DNA of 64,000 nucleotides, taken from assembly GCF_000417875.1 (NCBI RefSeq), contig NW_006920876.1, positions 122,683-186,682 of the forward strand, in the 5' to 3' direction. The notes below the pieces were generated by a model that was not told where the DNA came from, made no database searches, and worked only from the letters and a program-made list of their open reading frames with translations. This stretch comes from Pseudozyma flocculosa PF-1 (Eukaryota > Basidiomycota > Ustilaginomycetes > Ustilaginales > Ustilaginaceae). The translations under genes and the position numbers were made by a program. Below are positions 20,125-30,398 of this stretch, in pieces (positions within the stretch are counted from its first letter, which is position 1; every line of letters begins with the position of its first letter).

Positions 20125-20831
20125 GGTCCTAGATGGGAGCGAGATGCGCGATGTGCAGCTCGAGAAGGGGAGGGGATGAGAACTCGGTGATGGGCTGACA
20201 CCAATTGACGAGCGATGAGAGCCCCGCCTCTTATCCCATCACAACCCGATGTGGTCAAGGGTGACAAAGACGTTGCTATGCACTTGAACTTGGGCAACGA
20301 GAACCTTGAGCGTTTCCCGCAGCTGTCGAAGCGGAGGAGAGTGAGTGATGCTGAGCCTGCCTCAGCGGCCGGCGGTCGGAAGTCGGGCGGCAGCGTCGGG
20401 ATCTGCATGCCGCCAAGCCTTTTGTCCACATGCAGGCACGGCAGCGAGGCGGCCCGAAAACGCTTCGCGAAAAGAAGGATCGACGACGTACGCTCGCCCA
20501 CGAGCATCGCTTCCCGCCGGTCCGTGACTCGCTCCCTTGTCGAGGCAGGGGGTGCCGTCTCGACATCAAAGCACATGGCCTTGCGAGTCAGCTCGAAAGA
20601 CTCGACTTGGTCTTCATGCGAAAACGACAGTGACTCGCTGACAGGGCGGACGCTCCTGGTGCGCACGCACGGCTCTACACTCGGAACACGGCGGCGGAAG
20701 AAAGGGTACAGTCACAGCTGGTGCTTTCCCAAGGGGATGCGCGCGCATCTTTTTCGCTGCATGGGCAGCTCGTCGGCGCCATCAAGTCCATCATCCGGTG
20801 CAGACGATGAGTTTTGGTATTGAACAAACTG
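20125..20831. other. Intergenic: C1 to C2
   Basis: Promoter of C1 and 3' flank of C2. Overlapping open frames exist on both strands, but neither continues family C nor shows recognisable features. Confidence 0.45.
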
Positions 20832-22901
20832 CTACCCGCTCTGCGCATCCTCTGTCGCCGTCGCTGCGGCGTCGTCGCGGCCCCCGGCGCTATCCGCCTC
20901 GACGAGCCTCCTGATCTTGGTGGTGACGTACCTCAACCACTCCGTGAAGCCAAGGAAGATGGTAAAGTCTTCGAACACGACCCATTCGTCCTCTTTGGGC
21001 GGGGAAAGACCGTTGAGGCGACGCATGTACGAGTAGAGCGCGGGCGGCATGAGGTAGGCGTAGAGCGAGTACCTGTCGTCGTCGTACATGTCGTCCTCTT
21101 GCCCGTGGGTGAAGAGGATGCCGGCGTCCCTCATGGCCAGGTCGATGCGCGTCCAGAGCCACTGGACGCCCTGGTCGACGTTCTGGTGGTTGACCAGCCG
21201 CTCGTCGAGCAGGCGGTCGCCCGGGAGGATCTCGACGTACGTCGCTGGATCCTCGCAGTACCCTCGGTACCCACTCGCACTGTACGGGTTCAGCAGGTCG
21301 CACTTGGTCGTAGGTAGCCCTTGCGGCCGAAGCTGGTAGAATCTCAGCAGGTCGGCGGGCAGCGAGAGGTACCGCTGCGTGATCTGTGCTGGGATCGGAC
21401 GAGCAAGAACCTGCGCCGTCGAGTCCGGTTCCGCGGCAACGTCGGGGCGCAGCGATTCGAGCTCTGCGACGAGCTGGTCGACGGTGAAGCCGCGGTATGG
21501 CTCCTCTGGCGTCGGCAAGTCCTTGTCGCGCATGCGACCAAGGCGGCGATCGATGGCCTCCGTGAAGCGCCGGATGCCATCCTCGATCGAAGAACGGGTC
21601 CAGGCCAGCCTCTGCGACATCACGACAGAGAGGTACAGAAGCACCGGTCAGACGCAGAGCTGCCCTGCTCAAGGCTGCCGGGCAAGGATCCTCGCGGCTT
21701 GTCCGCACACTCACCTCGAGGAAGCCCTCGTTCTCGTTGGCGGAAGGGACGGCGCGCCACACGCCCGTGCAGGTACCGAGCATCTCGACGATATCGACCA
21801 GCAAGCGGCGGTAGTTGCTTGCCGTGTAGCACCCGCACGTCTTGTGGTTGGTCGGGAGGTAGACGAGGGCCTCGAGCCCCTTTGCGACGAGGTTGTTGCG
21901 CCCGTGTCGAGCCGCGAGCGAGATGCCTACGCAGAGTCCCTCCCAGCGGCCATAAGACCTCATGCAAGCCGAGGGGAGCGATGCGTCGAGGCGGCAGTCG
22001 ATCGTCTTGCCGAGTAGATCAAGCGCGAGCTCCTCGTGCTCGCGGGGCGGGAGCGATGCGCTCTCTGCGTCCTCTTTGGTGGCGTAGACGTGCCAGGTGG
22101 GCGTCGGCGTCGTGCGCTTGGCGACCGTGGCCAGGATCTGGATGTACTCCTGCCAGCGTATGAGTGTACTGGCGTTGTTGACATCCTGGCTCTTCCACGG
22201 TTGTTCCGCGGCCAGCAGCGAGGCCGACGTGGCGCGTAGGTGGTGTGGCCTCACCAGCGGCTCTTCCATGGTGGGCCGGTCGGGCAGCCAGGCGCGGAGT
22301 CGCTCGTCGATGTCGTCTTGCTGTGTCATGGGTCCCCCTGCAAAGAAGCGCTGGAACGCCTCGCTGGGTCTGTATCGCTCCAGCCGCTCTTGCATCGTCG
22401 CGGCTAAACCTGAAGGACGTGGTGTGCCGGTTCGAAGCGCATGCCAGGGTCAGAGCGTGATGTGAGCCGCAAGCCCTCGAGTGACGGCAAGAGCACAGAG
22501 CGGAGTCGCTCACCTTTTGCGAGGTCGGCGTAGCCCAGGACGATGAGTTCCCCGAGGCACTTTTCGACCTCGGCATGCAGGTCCTCTTGGCAGAGCCAGG
22601 CCTGGTGGTGCTTGTCGATGCGAGAGCACCTCTCCTCCCATAGCAAGGGGACGGCCACCTGCTTGGCGCGCCAGGTGCCAGTGTCGGGCCACGAGAAGAG
22701 GAAGCCGGGCGGCTTGACAAAGTAGCACGCATCCCTGTCCCTGCGGTGCCGGACCTGATTGTACTCCCATTCGATCTGCTGCTGGAACGTCAGCTTGGAG
22801 CGCTCCTCGGGCGTGAGTGGGGTCGAGAGCGGCGGATCAGGCGACGTGTCGCTTTCGTCCGAGACGTCTTCAAAGGGGTCCCATGGTGCGGTTGCGCTCA
22901 T
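20832..22901 (-). CDS. Family C2, unassigned intracellular protein, paralogue of C1
   Basis: Exons (minus strand) 22901-22514, 22403-21715 and 21611-20832 give 618 residues. Introns have donors GTGAGC and GTGAGT, in the same positions and phases as C1, so the pair arose by duplication of an already intron-bearing gene. The start MSATAPWDPFEDVSDESD leads to an acidic N terminus with no signal peptide. Shared blocks with C1: LTFQQQIEWEYN, GFLFSWPD, HAEVEKCLGELIVLGY, MQERLERYRPSEAFQRFF, GLCVGISLAARHGRNN, ACMRSYG, LPADLLRFYQLRPQGLP, LMPPALYSYMRRLNGL and WVVFEDFTIFLGFTEWL. No transmembrane segment or catalytic motif recognised. Position between array A and an SDR gene gives no clear functional hint. 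Confidence 0.84.
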
Positions 22902-23770
22902 GGTTGTCGAGCGAGGTGATGGAGAAGCGTGGCAGGAGTGGCAAGGTGGTGGGAGAGGGCGGCTTCGCATGGCCGACGTGGCGCCCTCCTAGAAGGCCCT
23001 TGAGCCCTGAATGGAGCACCTGCCGGAATTCGGGAGCGATTCGGGATCGACGCCGCCGAGCCTTCGGAAGAGGATGCAGGCACGGCCCGGCCCGGCCCCA
23101 GGCCAGCGGAGTGCGGCTCGCTTTTCCTCTCCGTGCGTGACTCGCGCTCGTCAGGCGCTCCTCGGAGAAGAGCACGGATGCTCGCTTGACGTCGAGCACG
23201 CCCCCATCCTGCAGCCGTGGAAGCAGAGGGCCGGCCCTTGAGCAAGAGCGAGCAGAGATATGACTCGCTGCACACCACCCGGTCGAGTGCGGCTACATCG
23301 CAAAGTCACGCCCGCGACGGCCGTGGTTCTTGGACTGAGCCTGTCTCCGGAAAGGTGTGGGCGGACCATACAGATCGTACCAGCCAAAGAAAACATGCAT
23401 ATGGCGGTGCGGATCTACCCTCTGAGAGGCCCCAGGTCCGGGTTTGCCTTCTGATTCTTGCCTCCTTTTCCAGGGTCGACATCGGTGGCTGCAGGGCGAG
23501 GATCCACGGCTCGACTCAACCACTCTCGCCCCAGCTCTCTCATCCGGGGCCCTTCGAACATATGACTAGTCGCGCATCGACCTACGACCACGACCGCGCC
23601 GTGGGAACCTCCAGAAGTGTTGGATTGGATGTTACTCCAGAGATGATACGGTGACCAAAGAACAACAAGATTAGACCCTAGGGGATACAAGGACGGCGGG
23701 ACAAGAGAGGGGCGGGAAAGGAGAGCGGCTTGTCTATGTTGGGCTGAGCGGGCGGGGGAAGGCGCTGGCT
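22902..23770. other. Intergenic: C2 to SDR gene
   Basis: Promoter side of C2 and 3' flank of the SDR gene. No supported gene. Confidence 0.5.
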
Positions 23771-24769
23771 CTATTCGACACCGGGGTAGGTGTCGCGGGG
23801 GTCGCGGCCCTCGGCGTAGTCGGCGACCAGACGCCAGCCGCCGGTGACCTTGATGTCCTCTGCGAGCGGTCGAGCAAGAAGCAGGGCAGGCAGGCAGGCA
23901 GCATCGGTGTCAGTGGACGGCGACGCTTCTAGGCAAAGCTACCAGGGGCGGTTGAAGGCAAGACGGCACTCACCAGCATTGAGGCTGCCGTTCTCGAAAA
24001 TGAAGCGGACGGTGCTGCACACCTCGTCGAAGCCGGCGGGGCGGCGCGGGAAGGCGGCGTGGGCGTCGAGGCTCTTCTTGAACCACTCGATGCCCGTCGT
24101 GTTCATGGGGCTGGCGACGATGCCGGGGCTGATGGTGTTGACGCGGATGGCGGCGGGGCCAAGGAAGTCGGAGAAGCTCTTGGTCATGCCGAGCACGGCC
24201 GTCTTGGTGGGTCCGTAGCCCAGGTTGCGCCCGGTGGGCTCGTGGCCGGCGATCGAGGCAAAGTTGATGATGACGCCGCGCTCCTCGTCGGCGCGCGGGT
24301 TCCACTTGGAGCCGGCGGCCTGCTTGGCCTTGGCGTCGGCGTCGCGGTACTGGGACGTGATGGCGTCGGCGGCAAAGGCGTTGATGACGTAGGTGCCGAG
24401 CGTGTTGACGCGCAGCATCTTTTCAAAGCCGTCGATGGTGTCGACAAACGACTCGGTCCACGGCCGGCGCAGCGCGATGCCGGCGCAGTGGACGAGGCCG
24501 ACGAGCTTGCTGCCGTTGGACGAGGTCCAGGAGAGGATCTGGTCAAAGGCGGCCTTGCACGACGCCTGGTCGGTGATGTCGGTCTGGATGTAGAGCGACT
24601 TGCCCGCCGACGAGGGGGCGAGCGACGAGACGAGCTGCTTGCCCTTTTCGTTGTCGTGGATGTCCATGACGACGACATTGGCCGAGTGCGAGAGCAGGTC
24701 GGTGACCACGGCGCCGCCGATGCCTCCGCATCCTCCCGTCACGATCAGCGTGGAGCCCTGGATCTGCAT
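23771..24769 (-). CDS. Short-chain dehydrogenase, HSD17B10 / type 2 3-hydroxyacyl-CoA dehydrogenase-like
   Basis: Exons (minus strand) 24769-23974 and 23859-23771 (donor GTGAGT, phase 1) give 294 residues. The Rossmann motif TGGCGGIG is at 11-18, and Asp36 after the second strand (VVVMDI) predicts NAD(H) over NADP(H). The active site has Ser172 (INFASIAG), Tyr185 and Lys189 (YGPTK). The end, FPRRPAGFDEVCSTVRFI with LNAEDIKVTGGWR, parallels the C terminus of HSD17B10. Without splicing, the frame runs into a shorter unrelated tail, so exon 2 is well supported. Expected reaction: NAD-dependent oxidation of 3-hydroxyacyl-CoA or a similar secondary alcohol. No clear mitochondrial presequence at this start. 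Confidence 0.88.
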
Positions 24770-25922
24770 AGTGGCAAGCGTGTATGTGTGGGTGTAGGTC
24801 GCCGCGAGAGGTCGTCAAGCGGAGAGGTGAGGGGGAAAAGGTGCGGTGATGGTGGCGATGAAGGGGTGAGATAGGGCGACAGTACGATGGCCCCTCGAGT
24901 GCGAGCGGTATAAGTAGGTCCGTCGACGAGGCGGCAGCGACGAGCAGGCCGAGCTTGGCCGCTGCCCTACCGTTTCCGCCCCTTTCTCGCCAGCCCGTCC
25001 ACCAGCCGTCCTGCCAAGAAGAAAGCTTCCACGGGGAGAGGAGCCAAGGAGGGCGAGGCGAGGCCGAGGACGCGGTGCGCACAGATCAGGCCGGGCGGTG
25101 AGGGCGCGAGCGGAGCGGTGACCGGGCTGTTGACGGTGCCACGCCGGGCACCCAGCCGCGGCCGTACGTTTTTAGGCCAGCCCGCTCGAGGACTGGACCC
25201 CTGTTTTTGCATTTGCGGGGAAGAACAGAGCCGCCGCCGTCGCCGCCGTTGCTGCTGGCAGAGGGCCGGCTGGCTGGCTGGCTTGTGCCGGCAAGAAGCC
25301 AAACGACGTGCGGGAGGAGGGACAAAGAGGATGTCGCCGAGCGCACGGGTCGCGTTCCAGGCGGAGACTCCGGACCGACGGACCGGCCTCGGCGTCCCCC
25401 CGCTCGGCCACGGCAAAATGTCAGAGGTGAGGCAGGGGTCGAGCGGATCGGCGCGCGCAGCAAAATTGTGCAGGCATCGGGCAGCACCCATCGGCAGAGG
25501 CTGCGGCGATGCTGGACAGCTCCCACGGCCGCTTGCAACTCGATCGCCTTTGGCCGGCACTCTTCGCTCCCCCGACCAGTAAGCGGCCAACCCAGGGCCC
25601 GTCTCGCTCTCTCAACAGTCACACCAAAGCCGATGCCAGTCAGAGCCCCACCGGCGCACCGGCATCTGCGGCCCTAAGAATGTCTGCGGAAACCATCCCA
25701 TTGCGAGTGAGGCTCAGAGTACCGAGACGCCGAGCAGACCAAGAGAGCGACAGACAGCGAGGTGGTGAAAAAAACGCGGGGAAGGGGGGAAGCTCCGAGT
25801 CCAAACGAAAAAAGAGTGTCCTCCGCGCTACTCGTAACCTTGCCTCGAGCTTCCAGCTCCATCCACCAGGGAGAATCCAGGTATGTCACGGTCGAATCGA
25901 GAAACGCGCCGCCTGCCAGGCT
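24770..25922. other. Intergenic: SDR gene to GH128-type gene
   Basis: Promoter of the SDR gene (a TATAAG-like string sits near 24909) and 3' flank of the glucanase gene. Several open frames on both strands look like chance frames of GC-rich DNA. Confidence 0.45.
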
Positions 25923-27014
25923 TCAAGCCTGGTCGAGCCTCCGCTTGGCGAAGCGGGCCTTGGGCACGGAGGCCTGGAGAATCCTGTCTCCATCGGCGCT
26001 CGCGCTGCCCTTGTCCTCCTCGATTGCGCCGTCGACGGCCTCATCAACCACCGCGTCATCGACCACGTCGCGCTTCGAGGCGCCGTGGACGTACCAGTAG
26101 GCGAGGTCGCGGAGGCTGCCGTTGCTGTTGAAGAGGGCGTTTTTGCTCGAGCCGAACGCGTCTGGCGGGTTGGACACCGCAAAGGCGCCAAACGACGAGG
26201 CGCGCTCGACGTAGTGCTGCGAGTTGAGCCAGTTGGTGGCATCGACGTGGAACTGCTTGACCTGCGCCTGCGAGCCGCCGCCGGCAGACGTCACGCCGTA
26301 CTCGGTGATCCAGATGGGCTTGTTAAAGGTGCGGTAGACGCGCGTAACGTAGTCCTTGAGCTTCTGCAGCTCGTTGTAGCCTCCGTACCAGTGCAGCGCG
26401 ATAAAGTCTGCTCAGAGAGGAGGCCGGGGGAAGCAAGCGTCACGGAGGGAGGGAGACGATATCGTCAGCGCCACTCGCTCGCCGTGGGCGCAGGCAGGCA
26501 AATCGCCGTTGCGTCGCGCTGCCATCGACCACTCACCAGCATCGCAACCGATCTTGTTGCACTCCTTCATGAAGCTCGAGAGCCAGTCGACGTTCCAGAC
26601 AATCTGCGGGCTGCTGACGCGCACGCCCTTTCTCCTGTACGGCTGGAGCTCCTGCTGAAAGAGGCGGGCGGCCTCGGCGGGCTGGAGGTTGCTCTGGCTC
26701 GCGATGTCGGGCTCGTTGAAGGCGAGGATGGCCTTGGGCAGCTTCTGGGCCATCTCGCTCTTGCGCGCCTGCCAGAGCGACGCGTACTTTTTGCCCCAGA
26801 AGCACGGGACAAACTCGAGCTTGCCGTCAAAGACGCGGTTCGGACCGTCCTGCCAGTGCCAGTACCACGTGTACAGGCCGCCGGTCAGTTTGGACCCCCA
26901 AGAGTCGTTGGTGCCCCACGCCAGGCCTCGCTGGTGCGCCTCGGTCGAGGGAGCGAATGCGAGGAGGACGAGGGCGAGGGAAAGGAGCGGAAGGATGTTG
27001 AGAGAGAGCTGCAT
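25923..27014 (-). CDS. Secreted GH128-type glycoside hydrolase (probable endo-beta-1,3-glucanase)
   Basis: Exons (minus strand) 27014-26537 and 26407-25923 (donor GTGAGT, phase 1) give 320 residues. Signal peptide 1-26 (MQLSLNILPLLSLALVLLAF, then STEA). The mature protein begins with RGLAWG and has YTWYWHW, typical of the fungal Asl1-like (alkali-sensitive linkage) glycosyl hydrolase core. Candidate catalytic residues are Glu101 in AFNEPD (acid/base) and Glu195 in WITEYG (nucleophile); HWYGG lies between them. Family members cleave beta-1,3-glucan in the fungal wall. Oddity: about 50 residues follow the last fold element (LAYWYVHG), an acidic then basic tail rich in Asp, Ala and Lys, which is not a GPI signal. 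Confidence 0.9.
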
Positions 27015-30000
27015 CTTGATATTGCTAGGCGACGAGGCAGGTGGACGGTGCTGCTGCGGTTTGCGATTGTGATTACGATCGCGGGTCTGCGTCAGGAAAG
27101 AGGCGGCGATTCCAGCTCGACCGATGTCTTCCTGTGTCGTTGGTATAGTCGTAAGAGGTATAGGCGGACCGGGGTGAGAGGTCCTGTTTTGGGTACGACC
27201 TGATGGAAGCGCTGGGCTCGTCAAGGCTCGTTGGATCTCGCAGAGATGTAGGGGCGCGGGGCGGGCGGCTGGGACGAGGCCGGGGATGTAGGGGGAAGTA
27301 GGATGGAGTGACGGAAGAGAAGCGAAAATGGTACGGCCCGACGCCCTTGCCACCCATCTTATACCTCGAGCCTGCTGAGGCGAGGTTGGCTGGCGGTTTG
27401 GACGCCAGAGGGGCCTCTCCCTGCCGCCGTGCTGCTGGCCATGGTGCCGCAGCCAGCCAGCCACTCATTGGAGTGGAGCGGACGGGCAATTGTGACAGCG
27501 GCGGAGGGTGGCGACGTGCGCTGGCCATCTGCTCACGGCGGCGGCGTGAATCGAGGGTACAGTGCCCTCTGCATCGGATGTGCAGTAGCCACGGACAAGG
27601 CTCAAACGCTGGCGCTGTTTAGGGTGCACCTTGTGTACACGGGAAAAAAGGTTAGGTAGGTACCGTAGTTACGGAAGCAGGGCGGAGGGCTCGAATTTGA
27701 AAGGGGCCATTGCGTCAAAATGAACGGGGGTACTCACCGTTGATACTTCTCGGGACGGAGTCGGGACGCCGGACGCTCCGTCGGCACGAGTTGACGGGAC
27801 GCGAGGGACTGTGCCATCGGCTTGGCCAGAAAGAGGGCGCAAGCGGCGGAGCAGCCTTGCACGCCATCAGGATGGGACAATGATTTGCCGTGTCGGGCCG
27901 CGGAATGGCGCGAGCCGAGAGATGGGGTCGCAGCGGTGGCGATGATCGCGGGCCATGGCGATGGTGACCAGGGCGCCGCGGGAGGCCGGCCAGCGGGACG
28001 GTGGTGGTGCCTGTCTTTTCGAGGGCGCGATGGTGGACCCTCGTTTTGAGTGCTGCTGCTGCTGCTGCCGGGTCGGAGAGGACCGCCTGCCTGGCCACGC
28101 GCTGATGGCGGCCAAGATTATGCACGAGAGCTCAACTCCGCTCACAGAGGTGCAGCAGGTCAGGCGGCAGGTCAAGCTACATAGGTATGTAGCGGTAGAT
28201 GGCGGCGATGGCGGCGGGCGAGCCGGTCGGTGGTCGTGTGCGCGTGCCCGTGGGCGACAAGAGGCCGGCCGGCAAAAGCAAAAGTGAGCGATGGTTGGTA
28301 CCGTGCAGTGCTCGAGTCGTCGAGGGAGCTGGCGAGTCGAGACAGAAAGCCACGCCGAGGGGAAGCCGACGGACAGGCCGTGAGAGAGAGAGTCCGGAAA
28401 GGCCGACGGCCGGATGCCAAATGATGGCCATGGTCGACGACAAGAGGCAACATGCGGGCTCGGGGAGGGGGTCCCTAGCCAAGAAGCAGCTGCAAGCGGG
28501 CACTGCAGAGCGGGAAGATGGGGCCAGGGCCCTTGAAATTCCTGCACCAGAGGCTCGCCGCCGCTGCTCGCTGCTTCTTTGCCGCCCGCACCCGCTGCCT
28601 GCTGTCCCCTCAGCTGGGTGTGCATGTGCAAGCCAAGCAAGGCGATAGATGAGCCGCACCATGCCCCTCTTAACTCACGAGCCTGTCCTGCCCCCGCGTC
28701 GGTTGAGCCTGTGTGTGTTTGTTCGACCGATCCACCGCCGCCCCGTCACTCTGGCTCGATGCAGCGGCGTGTGTATGTACACGAGCGCAGAGTCTTGAAC
28801 TTTGTTGGAAGAGAGGCTCATAGAGGCTACCTCGACGGCATCGAGAGCGCGATCCGTGCCACCTCGTCGTAGCGTTCCTGGTTTGCCCGAGCATGGATCC
28901 GACCAACAGCAGGCAGCACGTTCTGCTCCCTCTGTCTGTCTGTGTCTGGAGGGACCAGGCTGGCCGCACACAAGCGCGCCGGGACCAGGTAGACCGGGGG
29001 GCGGGTGTGGTTCGCCTGCCCGTCTCGCTGGTTGGCGGCCAGCCCGGTGAAAGGAAGCTGCTGTACGTTGCCGATCCCGTCTGGTCCAGGCAGCCGGCTC
29101 GACTTTTGAGGGCGCGAGCGGGGTCTGGACTTTCTTGTTGTCGGTTTTCGATTCCCGCTCCTTGGTTTGGCAGATGCATACCGCCTCACATCCCGGCTGG
29201 CCAAGGGGGGCTGGATTCGGCACCACGACCTGGCCTGGCGCTGGGCGTCAAACGCCCACGAGGACGACGCCGACGCCGCACCCTCAACCGAGGCCACGCA
29301 CGCAGGCGCACCGACCGGTACATGCCGTAGGCGAGACAGCCAGCCCCGCCGCAGGGGATAAACGTGGGTCCTCGCAGCTTGGATCCCTTGCTCGGCTTCT
29401 TCGAAATCCGTCCACGCTGCCCCCTGGCCCTGCTTGGTCGCGCCGTATCCGACGGGCGATGGCGACGGAGCGGACAGCGCTCGACATCGGACGAGCGCAT
29501 CGACAGTCGAGCGACGGCGTGCGGCGCGGCAAAAGTGCCCCATCAGCGTTCCATCGGGAGAGGAGAGGACAGCCGGCCGTCTTTAAAGCTTTCAGCAGCT
29601 TCGGGCCAACGATCGGCCTTCATACGAGACACGGCAGGGATGCAGCGTAGATCCCCTTGGTTTCACCTTCCCCTCGAGCACCTCAGTCACCCATCGAGGT
29701 CGCAATGTCCCGCTCCGACACACGCTACCTCGGCCAGAGAAAAGGAGAAAAACGGCTGNNNNNNNNNNNNNNNNNNNNNNNNNNNNNNNNNNNNNNNNNN
29801 NNNNNNNNNNNNNNNNNNNNNNNNNNNNNNNNNNNNNNNNNNNNNNNNNNNNNNNNNNNNNNNNNNNNNNNNNNNNNNNNNNNNNNNNNNNNNNNNNNNN
29901 NNNNNNNNNNNNNNNNNNNNNNNNNNNNNNNNNNNNNNNNNNNNNNNNNNNNNNNNNNNNNNNNNNNNNNNNNNNNNNNNNNNNNNNNGCTCCCTCTGTC

Positions 30001-30398
30001 ACCATGTTTCCCTCCGATGGAGCCGTCGCGGTTTGCAGCTCCGCCAATAAATCCGGTCGGCCGCATCATTCTTCCTCAGTCGGGCGTTGCGCGGTACGGT
30101 GCGGTTCTCGACGAGGTTGTGTTATAGCTAAGTTGCAAGAGCGGCTTGGATGGGAGGGTACCTTAATGACAGTAGATGTTGCAAAGGAGCTGTATGGTTT
30201 GTTCGCCGCAGCCCACCTCCTTTTGACGCTACGCTACGCTATGACAGAGAGGGGTAGGCAGGCATTGCAATGAGCACAAAGGAGCGAACGGCGGGTCGGA
30301 TGGGTGTAGGTGGTCAGGTGGGTGACGAGTGCAGCGGAGGAGAAATCTCCCGCAGGTGTCATTCGTGACATAGTCCAGTCACACGGACGAGCCGCGCA
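27015..30398. other. Gene-poor stretch with an assembly gap
   Basis: 3.4 kb without a supportable gene. It includes the promoter of the glucanase gene and a 230-N gap. Open frames on both strands are short, overlap one another and show no domain, so none is annotated. A gene could be hidden in or across the gap. Confidence 0.45.
29759..29988. other. Assembly gap (230 N)
   Basis: Run of N. Reading frames crossing it are not meaningful. Confidence 0.99.
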
